Of a stretch of DNA of 64,000 nt, positions 52,303-61,070 are shown piece by piece. The first letter of the stretch is position 1, and each line of letters starts with the position of its first letter. The stretch covers positions 744,001-808,000 of the forward strand of contig NC_083677.1 of NCBI RefSeq assembly GCF_030384665.1, read 5' to 3'. Source of the DNA: Lodderomyces elongisporus. Its lineage: Eukaryota > Ascomycota > Pichiomycetes > Serinales > Debaryomycetaceae. The notes beneath the pieces were generated by a model. The model was not told the DNA's origin. It worked only from the letters and a program-made list of their open reading frames with translations, and did no database searches. A program made the translations under genes and the position numbers.

Positions 52303-52732
52303 GCAGGAGACTGGTATACACATAAAGATAGAATTATCTATATATATATATAGTCACGAAGAGAATAAGATAAGCAAACGTCATTATCTAATTTAGCGGA
52401 AACTATTAGCAAGTGGTTTCAATTTCTAATTTTCGCTGAATCCAAAAAAGAAAAAAAAGAAGAAAAAAAAAACTGTTGTGGGGGAGGAGGGTAGAGTCGC
52501 ACGCGCCACAAAGTATCCAAAACGCGAGAACCAAGATTAGAGTTCAATAAACAAAGTCGCGAAGATGGTTGTAATCTCTAAAGAACGAAAGTAAGATAAT
52601 TAAAATAAAGTGTAATAAAACAAAACAAAACAAATCCAAATCCAAATCCCAAAACAAAGGCTTAAAAAAAAGAGCAGGCGAACTCAATACTCCATCCTTG
52701 ACGTATAATTATACTCAAAGTTTTGCCATGAA
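52303..52732. other. Promoter region with CGCG cluster
   Basis: 430 bp. It contains ACGCGC (52501-52506), ACGCGA (52522-52527) and TCGCGAA (52556-52562) within about 60 bp, followed by A-rich sequence up to the next ATG. A short (TA)n tract is near 52337-52350. No gene is seen. Confidence 0.6.
52501..52562. promoter_or_regulatory. CGCG (MBF/SBF-like) cluster
   Basis: Three CGCG-core elements within 62 bp, 170-232 bp upstream of the next gene. CGCG is otherwise rare in these A/T-rich spacers. It resembles MluI-box regulation of DNA-replication and repair genes. Function is inferred. Confidence 0.45.
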
Positions 52733-54160
52733 ATGGTGTTGCTCGGAGATATAGTGCGACAGCAGCAAACATTGAACAACTTAAACACTCTGGTACCCAC
52801 GCTAGATGAATTAATTACTCGTACATCTACTGTGAGAAACAAAATATACGATTTCCAATCATCACCCAGTTGTCATGGGATGTACATTGTCACCGCATCT
52901 ATTATCGCTTCGCATTTGGCTCGGGGTCGAAAAGTGGTTATTATTGACACGTTGAATAAGTTTCCCATAGATTTATTGCTCAGACAGGAGAAATTTAACA
53001 AGAATGAGCATAAGCGATTGATAACACATTACTATTGTGATACATTTGGCAAATTATTCACAACACTTACAAAACTTAAGGTTCATACTGACACTGTAAT
53101 CATTATCAATGAGTTTCATTTATTGGTTGATGTGTATAAATTGGAGATGTCATCCACGTTTGAGGAAATGATACTCAAGCATCACGTTGAATGCAATGCA
53201 ACATATATAAACAATAAAAGGAATGGAGTAAAAACAACCTTACCGGAAATTCCACCAGGGTCTGATTTACTCAAAGTCAGCCCTATTGTGAAGCTTGGGC
53301 AGCATTTAGATAAATTATTTCGAGTGCTAAATCGTATTTGCATTCAGACCAAGTCTATGGTTTTTCTATTGGGATATATGGATACCAAGTATCGACCGTT
53401 TCAAGCCAACACCACAAGGGAAGAAATGCCGTTGCTGTTGTCATCCATTGCATCCACATCCTCATCAACAACAACAACAACATCAGCATCAGCATCAGCA
53501 GCAAAGACAGCCACTCCTGCAACAACAGCTAGAACGACTTTGACACCTTTATCCACTAATACAGGTTATTCATCCTTCATAGAACTGGGTCGTGTAGTTC
53601 TTGCACCGTATGAATTTCACAGGTCGATCACTAATAGATTCTTATTCTACCATGAATGGTACCACAAAACACCACACTTTTTGCAAAATTACCCAACAGA
53701 AAACGGTAGGGAGAAAGTGCTTTACGTAAATCAATCGATGTTAAGATTTGTTAATGCCGTGAAGTTGGAAACACCAAGAGAATCATTTAGTCCTATATAT
53801 TTCGATATTGATAGCTCGTTTTACTACGACGTCAATGAGGCAGACGAAAAGAAAAGAAAACTTTTAGCGATCCGCGACCTTTCTCAGAGACGCGCTGAAG
53901 CGACTCTTGGTACAAATGATGATAGTCTTTGTGAGGTTAATATTGAAAGCGTGCCGAAGCTGACGCAGTTATCGTCTTCACAACCAAATTCTTTATTGGA
54001 CTCGACTGTCATTGATGTAACAAATAATGATTACGAAAACACAGCCGCACTTAACAATGACTACGAGCTGCCAAGTAACCAACACAATATTGGTGAAGTA
54101 AATGTCAGTGAGGGAGTAAAAGAGGTTATCGAGGATTCTGAAGAGGACGAAGCTATATAG
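52733..54160 (+). CDS. RecA/Rad51-paralogue-like protein with degenerate P-loop (tentative)
   Basis: 475 aa. I do not recognise a clear orthologue. The order of elements suggests a RecA-type core: FQSSPSCHGMYIVTASIIA where a Walker A would be (no GKT/S), a strand-like KVVIIDTLNKF (about residues 78-88), a Walker-B-like strand DTVIIINEFHLLVDV (about 122-136), a helix plus MVFLLGYMDT strand (about 208-225), and a late GRVVLAPYEFHRSITNRFLFYHEWYH segment. A Ser/Thr/Ala low-complexity insert sits near 240-275, and the C-terminal 80 residues are acidic and probably disordered, ending in DSEEDEAI. Candidates are Shu-complex Psy3-type or Rad55/57-type proteins. The CGCG cluster upstream would suit a repair gene. 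Confidence 0.5.
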   Translation: MVLLGDIVRQQQTLNNLNTLVPTLDELITRTSTVRNKIYDFQSSPSCHGMYIVTASIIASHLARGRKVVIIDTLNKFPIDLLLRQEKFNKNEHKRLITHYYCDTFGKLFTTLTKLKVHTDTVIIINEFHLLVDVYKLEMSSTFEEMILKHHVECNATYINNKRNGVKTTLPEIPPGSDLLKVSPIVKLGQHLDKLFRVLNRICIQTKSMVFLLGYMDTKYRPFQANTTREEMPLLLSSIASTSSSTTTTTSASASAAKTATPATTARTTLTPLSTNTGYSSFIELGRVVLAPYEFHRSITNRFLFYHEWYHKTPHFLQNYPTENGREKVLYVNQSMLRFVNAVKLETPRESFSPIYFDIDSSFYYDVNEADEKKRKLLAIRDLSQRRAEATLGTNDDSLCEVNIESVPKLTQLSSSQPNSLLDSTVIDVTNNDYENTAALNNDYELPSNQHNIGEVNVSEGVKEVIEDSEEDEAI

Positions 54161-54190
54161 ATGTCGCGGCTGCATGCGCGCATATATTTG

Positions 54191-54223
54191 TGCGTGCATA
54201 CGTGCGTGCGTGCGTGCGTGCGT
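54191..54223 (+). repeat. (TGCG)n tetranucleotide array
   Basis: TGCG units, GC-rich in an AT-rich setting, lying in the 253-bp spacer before RSA4. The same spacer has a CTCATC (reverse GATGAG, PAC-like core) at 54293-54298, a weak hint of ribosome-biogenesis control. Confidence 0.8.
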
Positions 54224-54413
54224 ATATAAACTTGTTTTAATCCTTGTTTGAGTTAGCATGCGCTACCATACACAACTCTTTTTCAAATCAATCTCATCTC
54301 ACTCTATGAATTTCATTAAAATCATTTTTGAGCAAAGTAAAGAAGTAAAAAATATATAAAACTGTACGACACCAAATAAAGGAGAGGAGGAAAAGAAATA
54401 CAAGTACTTTAAC

Positions 54414-56021
54414 ATGGCCACTGTTATTCCACCACCATCAAAGAAACAAAAACGAGAAGCTCAAAAAGTGAGAGAGGTGGATTTGGTCCCAGAAGATGTG
54501 GGAAATGTACTTATCAGATTCCAAGCCTCTGATACGGGTGAAGCCACTGGTGGGTCAATTCGAGTACCTGGAGGTATAACTGAGAAGCAGTTGGAAGAAT
54601 TGCTTAATAATTTACGTGGAGAATCTGATGATCCTGTGCCGTATACCTTCTCCTTATTGCACAAGGAAAAAGAAGAAAAAGGAAAAGAAAAAGCAGAAGC
54701 AGAAACAGAAGCAGTAGAGGAAGGAAAGGAAGCGCAAGGCAAGCTCATAGATATTAAAGATACAATTTATCATTCAGTACTTAAGCCAGGGTTGAAAACC
54801 ACTGAAGACTTTCTCACTTTGGTGTATACACCAAGGGCTGTGTTTAAAGTTAAGCCAGTAACAAGATCCAATGCTGCGATAGCTGGTCATGGAGCAACCA
54901 TATTGTGTTGTTCTTTCGCACCTAACGATTCAGGTAGAATGGTTTCTGGAGCAGGAGACTCGACAGCCCGGATCTGGGATTGTAACACATCAACACCAAT
55001 GCATACTTTACTGGGTCACACAAATTGGGTACTATGCGTTGCATACTCTCCAGATGGTACAATGATTGCGACTGGGTCTATGGATAACACAATACGATTA
55101 TGGGAAGCTGATACTGGTAAGCCTATTGGGAAACCATTAACTGGCCATTCGAAATGGGTCAGTTCTTTGAGTTGGGAGCCGTTGCACCTTGTTGCACCAG
55201 ACTCTAAGCCTAGGTTGGCTTCGAGTTCGAAAGATGGTACAGTGAAAGTTTGGGATACTGCATCTAGAATTTGCACATTGACAATGAGCGGTCATACAAA
55301 TTCTGTGTCCTGCGTCAAATGGTCGGGGTCCAACATCGTCTACAGTGCATCACACGACAAGACGATTAAAGCATGGGACATTTCAGCCGGTGGGAAATGT
55401 ATACAAACATTGAAGAGTCATGCTCACTGGGTGAATCATTTATCGCTTTCCACAGACTACGTTTTACGAAGAGGTGGGTTTGACCATACATCATCGCGAA
55501 ATTCAACAAAGCTCGCTCCAGAGGAATTGCGCAAGAAGGCCAAAGAGCAATACGAAAAGGTGGCTAAACTTAATGGTGTTATTAGTGAGCGATTAGTCAC
55601 AGCAAGTGATGATTTCACAATGTACTTTTGGGAACCTTTAAAATCGTCAAAGCCTCTTTTGCGAATGACAGGGCATCAAAAATTGGTGAATCATGTCAAC
55701 TTCTCGCCAGATGGTCGATATGTTGTTTCCAGCTCCTTTGACAATTCGATCAAGATCTGGGATGGAATTCGCGGAACTTTCATCACCACCTTACGTGGAC
55801 ACGTGGCTCCTGTTTACCAAACTGCTTGGTCTGCTGACAATCGATTATTAGTGAGTTGTTCCAAGGATACAACTTTGAAAGTCTGGGACATCCGAACCAA
55901 GAAATTGAGTGTTGATCTTCCTGGACATGCAGATGAAGTCTATGCAGTGGACTGGAGTTTAGATGGCAAAAGGGTAGCATCGGGGGGTAAGGACAAGATG
56001 ATTAGGTTATGGTCTCACTAG
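54414..56021 (+). CDS. RSA4: WD40 ribosome-assembly factor Rsa4 (NLE1)
   Basis: 535 aa. The N-terminal ubiquitin-like NLE domain (about residues 27-150; VLIRFQASDTGEATGGSIRV, LYTPRAVFKVKPVTR type blocks) contacts the AAA+ protein Rea1/Midasin. A WD40 propeller of about eight blades follows (GHGATILCCSF, GHTNWVLCVAYSPDGT, GHSKWVSSLSWEP, GHTNSVSCVKW, SHAHWVNHLSLS, GHQKLVNHVNFSPDGRY, GHVAPVYQTAW, GHADEVYAVDWSLDGK). It closely follows the S. cerevisiae sequence. Rsa4 acts on pre-60S particles in the nucleolus and nucleoplasm. A Lys/Glu-rich insert lies near residues 83-107. Start MATVIPPPSKKQK matches the family start. Confidence 0.97.
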   Translation: MATVIPPPSKKQKREAQKVREVDLVPEDVGNVLIRFQASDTGEATGGSIRVPGGITEKQLEELLNNLRGESDDPVPYTFSLLHKEKEEKGKEKAEAETEAVEEGKEAQGKLIDIKDTIYHSVLKPGLKTTEDFLTLVYTPRAVFKVKPVTRSNAAIAGHGATILCCSFAPNDSGRMVSGAGDSTARIWDCNTSTPMHTLLGHTNWVLCVAYSPDGTMIATGSMDNTIRLWEADTGKPIGKPLTGHSKWVSSLSWEPLHLVAPDSKPRLASSSKDGTVKVWDTASRICTLTMSGHTNSVSCVKWSGSNIVYSASHDKTIKAWDISAGGKCIQTLKSHAHWVNHLSLSTDYVLRRGGFDHTSSRNSTKLAPEELRKKAKEQYEKVAKLNGVISERLVTASDDFTMYFWEPLKSSKPLLRMTGHQKLVNHVNFSPDGRYVVSSSFDNSIKIWDGIRGTFITTLRGHVAPVYQTAWSADNRLLVSCSKDTTLKVWDIRTKKLSVDLPGHADEVYAVDWSLDGKRVASGGKDKMIRLWSH

Positions 56022-56678
56022 AGTGAATATTTTTGCAAACAGGTATATATATATATACATATATATGTATGTATACAGAAATACGTATTTGTATACAGAA
56101 AATATATAAACAAATATATACATACGTATATAATTACAGTCTACTAATGTAATAGGATTTCTCCATATCTTTTTCTATTTTTTCTTTTCAATATCCATAG
56201 CCTAGTTCAAATTATTTCTCAATTTCTAAATACCTCTTGGCTTCCGCTGCATCATGGTTAGAGTGTATATATGCCCGAGGATGGCGCCGTGGCGTAGTAC
56301 GAGATTTAAAAGTGATCATGATTAATAAACTTTGAGTGTATATATGACACAAAAAATCGACAATAGATTAGGGGCAAAGTTCCGCATTTCTGAAAGAAAA
56401 AAAAAAAAAAATGTGGTTAACCGGCCGGAACAAAAAAAAAATAAGGACAGAAAAAAAATAAATCAAAACGGTTGTAATAAGAAAGAGACTCTTTTTTGTT
56501 ATAAAATTTGATAGCAATCTCATACTAACTAGATCTTTTGTAACAACCAACACTCTTCAATTCGATATTCCTTCTTTTTTTCCTTTTTCATTTTTCATTT
56601 TTTTCTTATCTCTTGCCCTTATCCATTATCTCTACACACACACACATCCCACTTCCATCCACATATATTGCAACATCA
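56022..56678. other. Spacer RSA4 / MYO5
   Basis: 657 bp. It contains (TA)n sequence at 56043-56125, a short GC-rich patch at 56272-56302, poly-A and T-rich tracts and a (CA)n run near 56635-56646 in the MYO5 leader. A TACTAAC at 56523-56529 matches the yeast branch-point sequence, but no suitable donor or acceptor pair was seen. Confidence 0.55.
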
Positions 56679-59600
56679 ATGGCTATAGTTAAAAGAGGAG
56701 GCCGTACGAGGGCCAAGCAGCAACAAGCTCCAGCTAAGGTTAACAATGGTCTGGGTGCTGGTGCTGGCGCAGGCGGTGGTATTCAAAAGGCTGAATTTGA
56801 TATCACAAAGAAAAAAGAAGTCGGAGTGTCTGATCTTACGCTTTTATCCAAAATCACGGACGAAGCCATCAATGAAAACTTGCACAAGAGATTTATGAAT
56901 GATACAATCTACACCTACATTGGTCATGTGTTGATCTCCGTGAATCCATTTAGAGATCTCGGAATCTATACTTTGGAGAATCTCAACAAATACAAGGGTC
57001 GAAATAGATTGGAAGTTCCCCCACATGTTTTTGCAATTGCAGAGTCGATGTACTACCATTTGAAATCGTATGGCGAAAACCAGTGTGTCATTATCTCTGG
57101 AGAATCGGGAGCTGGTAAAACTGAGGCCGCAAAGCAGATTATGCAATACATTGCCAACGTCTCTGTTGATTCTGGTAATGCTGAAATCTCAAAGATCAAG
57201 GATATGGTATTGGCTACAAATCCCTTGTTGGAATCATTCGGATGTGCAAAGACCTTGCGTAATAACAATTCAAGTAGACATGGAAAGTATTTGGAAATCA
57301 AGTTCAGCGAAGGTAGTTATCAGCCTATTGCCGCACATATTACAAACTACCTTTTGGAGAAACAAAGGGTTGTGTCCCAGATTACAAACGAAAGGAACTT
57401 TCATATCTTTTACCAATTCACAAAACATTGCCCACCTCAGTACCAACAGCAATTTGGAATTCAAGGGCCTGAAACATATGTTTACACTTCGGCAGCAAAA
57501 TGTATTACTGTTGATGGAATAGACGATGGTAAGGATTTCAAAGATACATTGAACGCGATGAATATTATTGGGTTATCACAAGCAGAACAAGACAACATTT
57601 TTAGAATCTTGGCGCTGATTTTGTGGACCGGTAACATTTCCTTTGTTGAAGATGAAAGTGGCAATGCTGCAATCAGAGATGATAGTGTAACCAACTTTGT
57701 TGCCTATCTCTTGGATGTTAATGCCGAAATATTGAAAAAAGCAATTACTGAAAGAACAATTGAGACATCACATGGAATGAAGCGAGGTTCAACTTACCAC
57801 GTTCCTTTGAATATTGTCCAGGCCACTGCTGTTAGAGATGCTCTTGCAAAGGGACTCTACAATAATCTCTTTGATTGGATCGTTGAGAGAGTTAATCTTT
57901 CCCTTCAGGGAAATCAGGGTCAATCAGAAAAATCAATTGGTATTCTAGACATTTACGGATTTGAAATTTTTGAACATAATTCTTTTGAACAGATTTGTAT
58001 CAACTATGTTAACGAGAAATTGCAACAAATTTTCATTCAATTGACCTTGAAAGCAGAGCAAGACGAGTATGTCCAAGAGCAGATCAAGTGGACTCCAATT
58101 GATTATTTCAACAACAAAGTTGTCTGTGATTTGATTGAAGCTACACGTCCTCAACCGGGTTTATTTGCGGCATTGAATGATTCAATTAAAACAGCACATG
58201 CCGACTCGGATGCTGCTGATCAGGTGTTTGCGCAAAGGTTGAGTATGGTTGGAGCTAGCAACCGTCATTTCGAAGATCGTCGTGGTAAGTTCATCATCAA
58301 GCACTATGCTGGTGATGTCACCTATGATGTTGCTGGTATGACTGATAAGAATAAGGATGCAATGTTGCGTGATCTTTTGGAATTATTAGGCACATCTTCG
58401 AATGCTTTTGTCACGCAAACTTTGTTCCCACCAAATCTCTTATCAGAATTGGTTGATTCTAAAAAAAGACCAGAAACTGCTTCTGATAAGATTAAAAAGA
58501 GTGCAAATATTCTTGTTGATACTTTGTCACAAGCGACACCATCTTACATTAGAACTATCAAACCAAACCAAACCAAAAAGCCGCGTGATTATGATAACCA
58601 ACAGGTATTGCACCAAATCAAGTATTTGGGATTGAAGGAGAATGTTAGGATTCGTAGAGCTGGTTTTGCATATCGTTCTACATTTCAAAGATTTGTTCAG
58701 AGATTTTATTTGCTTTCACCGGCGACTGGTTATGCTGGTGACTACATTTGGCAAGGTGACGATCTCACTGCAGTTAAAGAGATCTTGAGAGCTTGTCATA
58801 TCCCAACTTCCGAGTACCAGTTGGGTACCACAAAGGTATTTATCAAAACCCCTGAAACATTATTTGCATTGGAAGATATGAGAGACAAATATTGGCACAA
58901 TATGGCTGCCAGAATTCAAAGGGCTTGGAGAAGGTACATTAAACGTAAGGAAGATGCCGCCAAAACGATCCAAAGAGCATGGAGAATGAAAAATCATGGA
59001 AACCAGTTTGAACAGTTTAGAGATTATGGAAATTCTTTGCTTCAAGGTAGGAAAGAGCGTAGAAGGTTTTCGATGTTGGGCTCGCGTGCTTACATGGGAG
59101 ATTATTTGGCATGCAATGACAAGACTGGATTCGGTAGATTTGTTGTAAACCAAGTTGGAATCAAGGAGCCAGTCGTGTTTTCTGCCAAGGGAGTAATTTT
59201 GCTTTCCAAATTCGGAAGGTCCTCGAAGCGGTTCCCACGTATATTTGTTTTAACCAAGTCCAATCTTTACATTATTGCGGAAGTTTTGGTTGAAAAAAGA
59301 TTGCAGTTGCAAAGAGAGTTTGCACTTCCTGTTCATCTGATCAAAAGTGTAGGACTTTCACAATTACAGGATAATTGGGTGGCTGTGTGTTTACTGTCAC
59401 CCACCACCACAACACCTGATGTTTTCATTAATTTGGATTTCAAAACTGAGTTGGTTGCCCAATTAAAGAAATTAAACTCAGGTTTATCAATCCTTATTGG
59501 TCCAACCGTGCAGTACCAAAAGAAGCCTGGTAAATACCAAACCGTGAAATTTGCCATTGGCTCGGGCCCTCATATTCCACCTTTAATTGACTCTTACAAG

Positions 59601-60518
59601 TCAGGAACTGTTACTGTGAATCAGGGCTTGCCACCAACTAGCAAGAACCCTAAAAGACCAAGAGCAAAACTGGGTAAAGTAGACTATTCCAAATACTACA
59701 ATCGTGGAGTTAGGTCTCTGGCACAGCCAGCTTTTCAATCACAGCCGACAGCTAGCTACAGGAGTGAACCAGCATACCCTCAGCCAACAACTCAGCTGTA
59801 TGCTACACAACACCAACCACAACAACCACAAGTTCCAACGCGCACTGCATCGCGGAAAGCACCTCCCCCTGCTCCAAGTACACAAACTGCTGCTCAAGTT
59901 TCCACGCTGCCACAAGCTGCTCGCAAACCTGCTGCACCAGCAAGACCAGCAAAGAAAATTGCACCCCAACCACCAGTCAAAAAAGCGGTTTCGCCCCAAC
60001 CACCAGCCAAGAAAACAGTTGCTGCTCCACCCCCACCTCCACCTCCACCTGCTTTGTCGAAACCAAAACACCCAACCTACAGGGCTATGTATGATTATGA
60101 TGGTTCGGTTGCTGGGTCTGTGCCATTAGTTAAGGACACTATCTACTATGTGCTTCAAATTAATGGAAAATGGGGATTAGTAAAGACTATGGATGAAACT
60201 CAAGAAGGATGGTCTCCTATAGATTATCTTCAAGAGGAGTCTTCTCCTTCTGCTAGTGCCGCTACACAATCCTATGCTCCTACGACAGCCTCATCAAACC
60301 CAGTGAGCACTGCTAGCTCCAACACGTATACAAACACTACCCAGGCAACAACCATGCTGAATGGTAGCTTGGGCAATGGTTTGGCAGATGCCTTGAAAGC
60401 CAAGAAGAGTGAGGAAACTACATTGGCGGGGTCTTTGGCAGATGCATTAAAGAAAAGACAAGGTGTCACTAGAGATGACAGTGATGCAGAGGATGATGAT
60501 GATGACGATGACTGGTGA
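56679..60518 (+). CDS. MYO5: Class-I myosin (Myo5/Myo3 type)
   Basis: 1279 aa from the ATG at 56679 (MAIVKRGG, as in other fungal Myo5); the frame stays open upstream only via TTG. Motor domain about 45-730 with P-loop GESGAGKT at 141-148 and the TEDS-rule serine at 371 (KRGSTYHV), the site of PAK-type (Ste20/Cla4) phosphorylation. Two IQ motifs are near 740-770 ([20 protein letters not shown]). TH1 lipid-binding tail is about 785-1000. A Pro/Ala/Gln-rich TH2 follows, with an SH3 domain at about 1131-1187 ([24 protein letters not shown]). The C-terminus is acidic and ends in W, the Arp2/3-activating motif. It drives actin-dependent endocytosis at cortical patches and supports hyphal growth in Candida. 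CTG at codon 313 aligns with a Ser in S. cerevisiae Myo5. Confidence 0.97.
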   Translation: MAIVKRGGRTRAKQQQAPAKVNNGLGAGAGAGGGIQKAEFDITKKKEVGVSDLTLLSKITDEAINENLHKRFMNDTIYTYIGHVLISVNPFRDLGIYTLENLNKYKGRNRLEVPPHVFAIAESMYYHLKSYGENQCVIISGESGAGKTEAAKQIMQYIANVSVDSGNAEISKIKDMVLATNPLLESFGCAKTLRNNNSSRHGKYLEIKFSEGSYQPIAAHITNYLLEKQRVVSQITNERNFHIFYQFTKHCPPQYQQQFGIQGPETYVYTSAAKCITVDGIDDGKDFKDTLNAMNIIGLSQAEQDNIFRILALILWTGNISFVEDESGNAAIRDDSVTNFVAYLLDVNAEILKKAITERTIETSHGMKRGSTYHVPLNIVQATAVRDALAKGLYNNLFDWIVERVNLSLQGNQGQSEKSIGILDIYGFEIFEHNSFEQICINYVNEKLQQIFIQLTLKAEQDEYVQEQIKWTPIDYFNNKVVCDLIEATRPQPGLFAALNDSIKTAHADSDAADQVFAQRLSMVGASNRHFEDRRGKFIIKHYAGDVTYDVAGMTDKNKDAMLRDLLELLGTSSNAFVTQTLFPPNLLSELVDSKKRPETASDKIKKSANILVDTLSQATPSYIRTIKPNQTKKPRDYDNQQVLHQIKYLGLKENVRIRRAGFAYRSTFQRFVQRFYLLSPATGYAGDYIWQGDDLTAVKEILRACHIPTSEYQLGTTKVFIKTPETLFALEDMRDKYWHNMAARIQRAWRRYIKRKEDAAKTIQRAWRMKNHGNQFEQFRDYGNSLLQGRKERRRFSMLGSRAYMGDYLACNDKTGFGRFVVNQVGIKEPVVFSAKGVILLSKFGRSSKRFPRIFVLTKSNLYIIAEVLVEKRLQLQREFALPVHLIKSVGLSQLQDNWVAVCLLSPTTTTPDVFINLDFKTELVAQLKKLNSGLSILIGPTVQYQKKPGKYQTVKFAIGSGPHIPPLIDSYKSGTVTVNQGLPPTSKNPKRPRAKLGKVDYSKYYNRGVRSLAQPAFQSQPTASYRSEPAYPQPTTQLYATQHQPQQPQVPTRTASRKAPPPAPSTQTAAQVSTLPQAARKPAAPARPAKKIAPQPPVKKAVSPQPPAKKTVAAPPPPPPPPALSKPKHPTYRAMYDYDGSVAGSVPLVKDTIYYVLQINGKWGLVKTMDETQEGWSPIDYLQEESSPSASAATQSYAPTTASSNPVSTASSNTYTNTTQATTMLNGSLGNGLADALKAKKSEETTLAGSLADALKKRQGVTRDDSDAEDDDDDDDW

Positions 60519-61070
60519 TTTATTCTCAATAGACTGTAGCCTGAATCCTACGTTTAATTGTACTTGTTATTTTGTATATTATTGGCAAAATCAATTTGAA
60601 GAAAATTTAGACTGTTTACTCAGTTTTTTAATACCTCATCTTTTCTTTCATCCTTTTCATTTGTATTTGATTTTCCTTTAATTTTCCTTTAATTTTCCTT
60701 GAATCTTCCTTTAATTTTCCTTTAATTTCTCCCCTCCCCCCCCTCTTCTCCCTTTCTTCTTAATAAAACGCTAATGCGGCATTTAAAAGAAAACCGGGCA
60801 AAAGAAAAAGAAAAAAAAAAATGTCAATGAAGAATTGTAATGCGCAGGATTTTTAAAATTGAGCGCTTAATTGGGAAATTAGCTTTACTTTTTAATTTAG
60901 GTAAGAGGTAAGGGAGAGGTGCTTTTGTGTCACGAGATCATTGATTCCTCGCCAACAACCATAGCCATATAATTAATCCATATCGAGTGTTGTAGACAGT
61001 ACAAGCTTATACAGCTCGTTTCGGTTTCTTCTTAGCCATTAAATATTATTCTTCTTTTCACATTTGAACT
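60519..61070. other. Spacer MYO5 / SRB8
   Basis: 552 bp with the 11-bp tandem array at 60671-60725, a C-rich patch at 60728-60745 and ordinary A/T-rich sequence before the next start codon. No gene is seen. Confidence 0.6.
60671..60725 (+). repeat. Five tandem copies of 11-bp unit TTTTCCTTTAA
   Basis: Five abutting 11-mers at 60671, 60682, 60693, 60704 and 60715; copies 3 and 4 each carry one substitution. It lies 3' of MYO5, possibly within its 3' UTR. Confidence 0.95.

Noticed and set aside
56272..56345. Possible tRNA (A-box-like TGGCGTAGT within a GC-rich patch)
   Set aside because: The D-arm does not pair and no B-box (GTTCGANTC) follows at a proper distance.
56523..56678. Possible intron in the MYO5 leader (TACTAAC branch-point sequence)
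   Set aside because: No GT donor of yeast type in a sensible position, and no AG acceptor between the branch point and the ATG apart from one immediately next to it.
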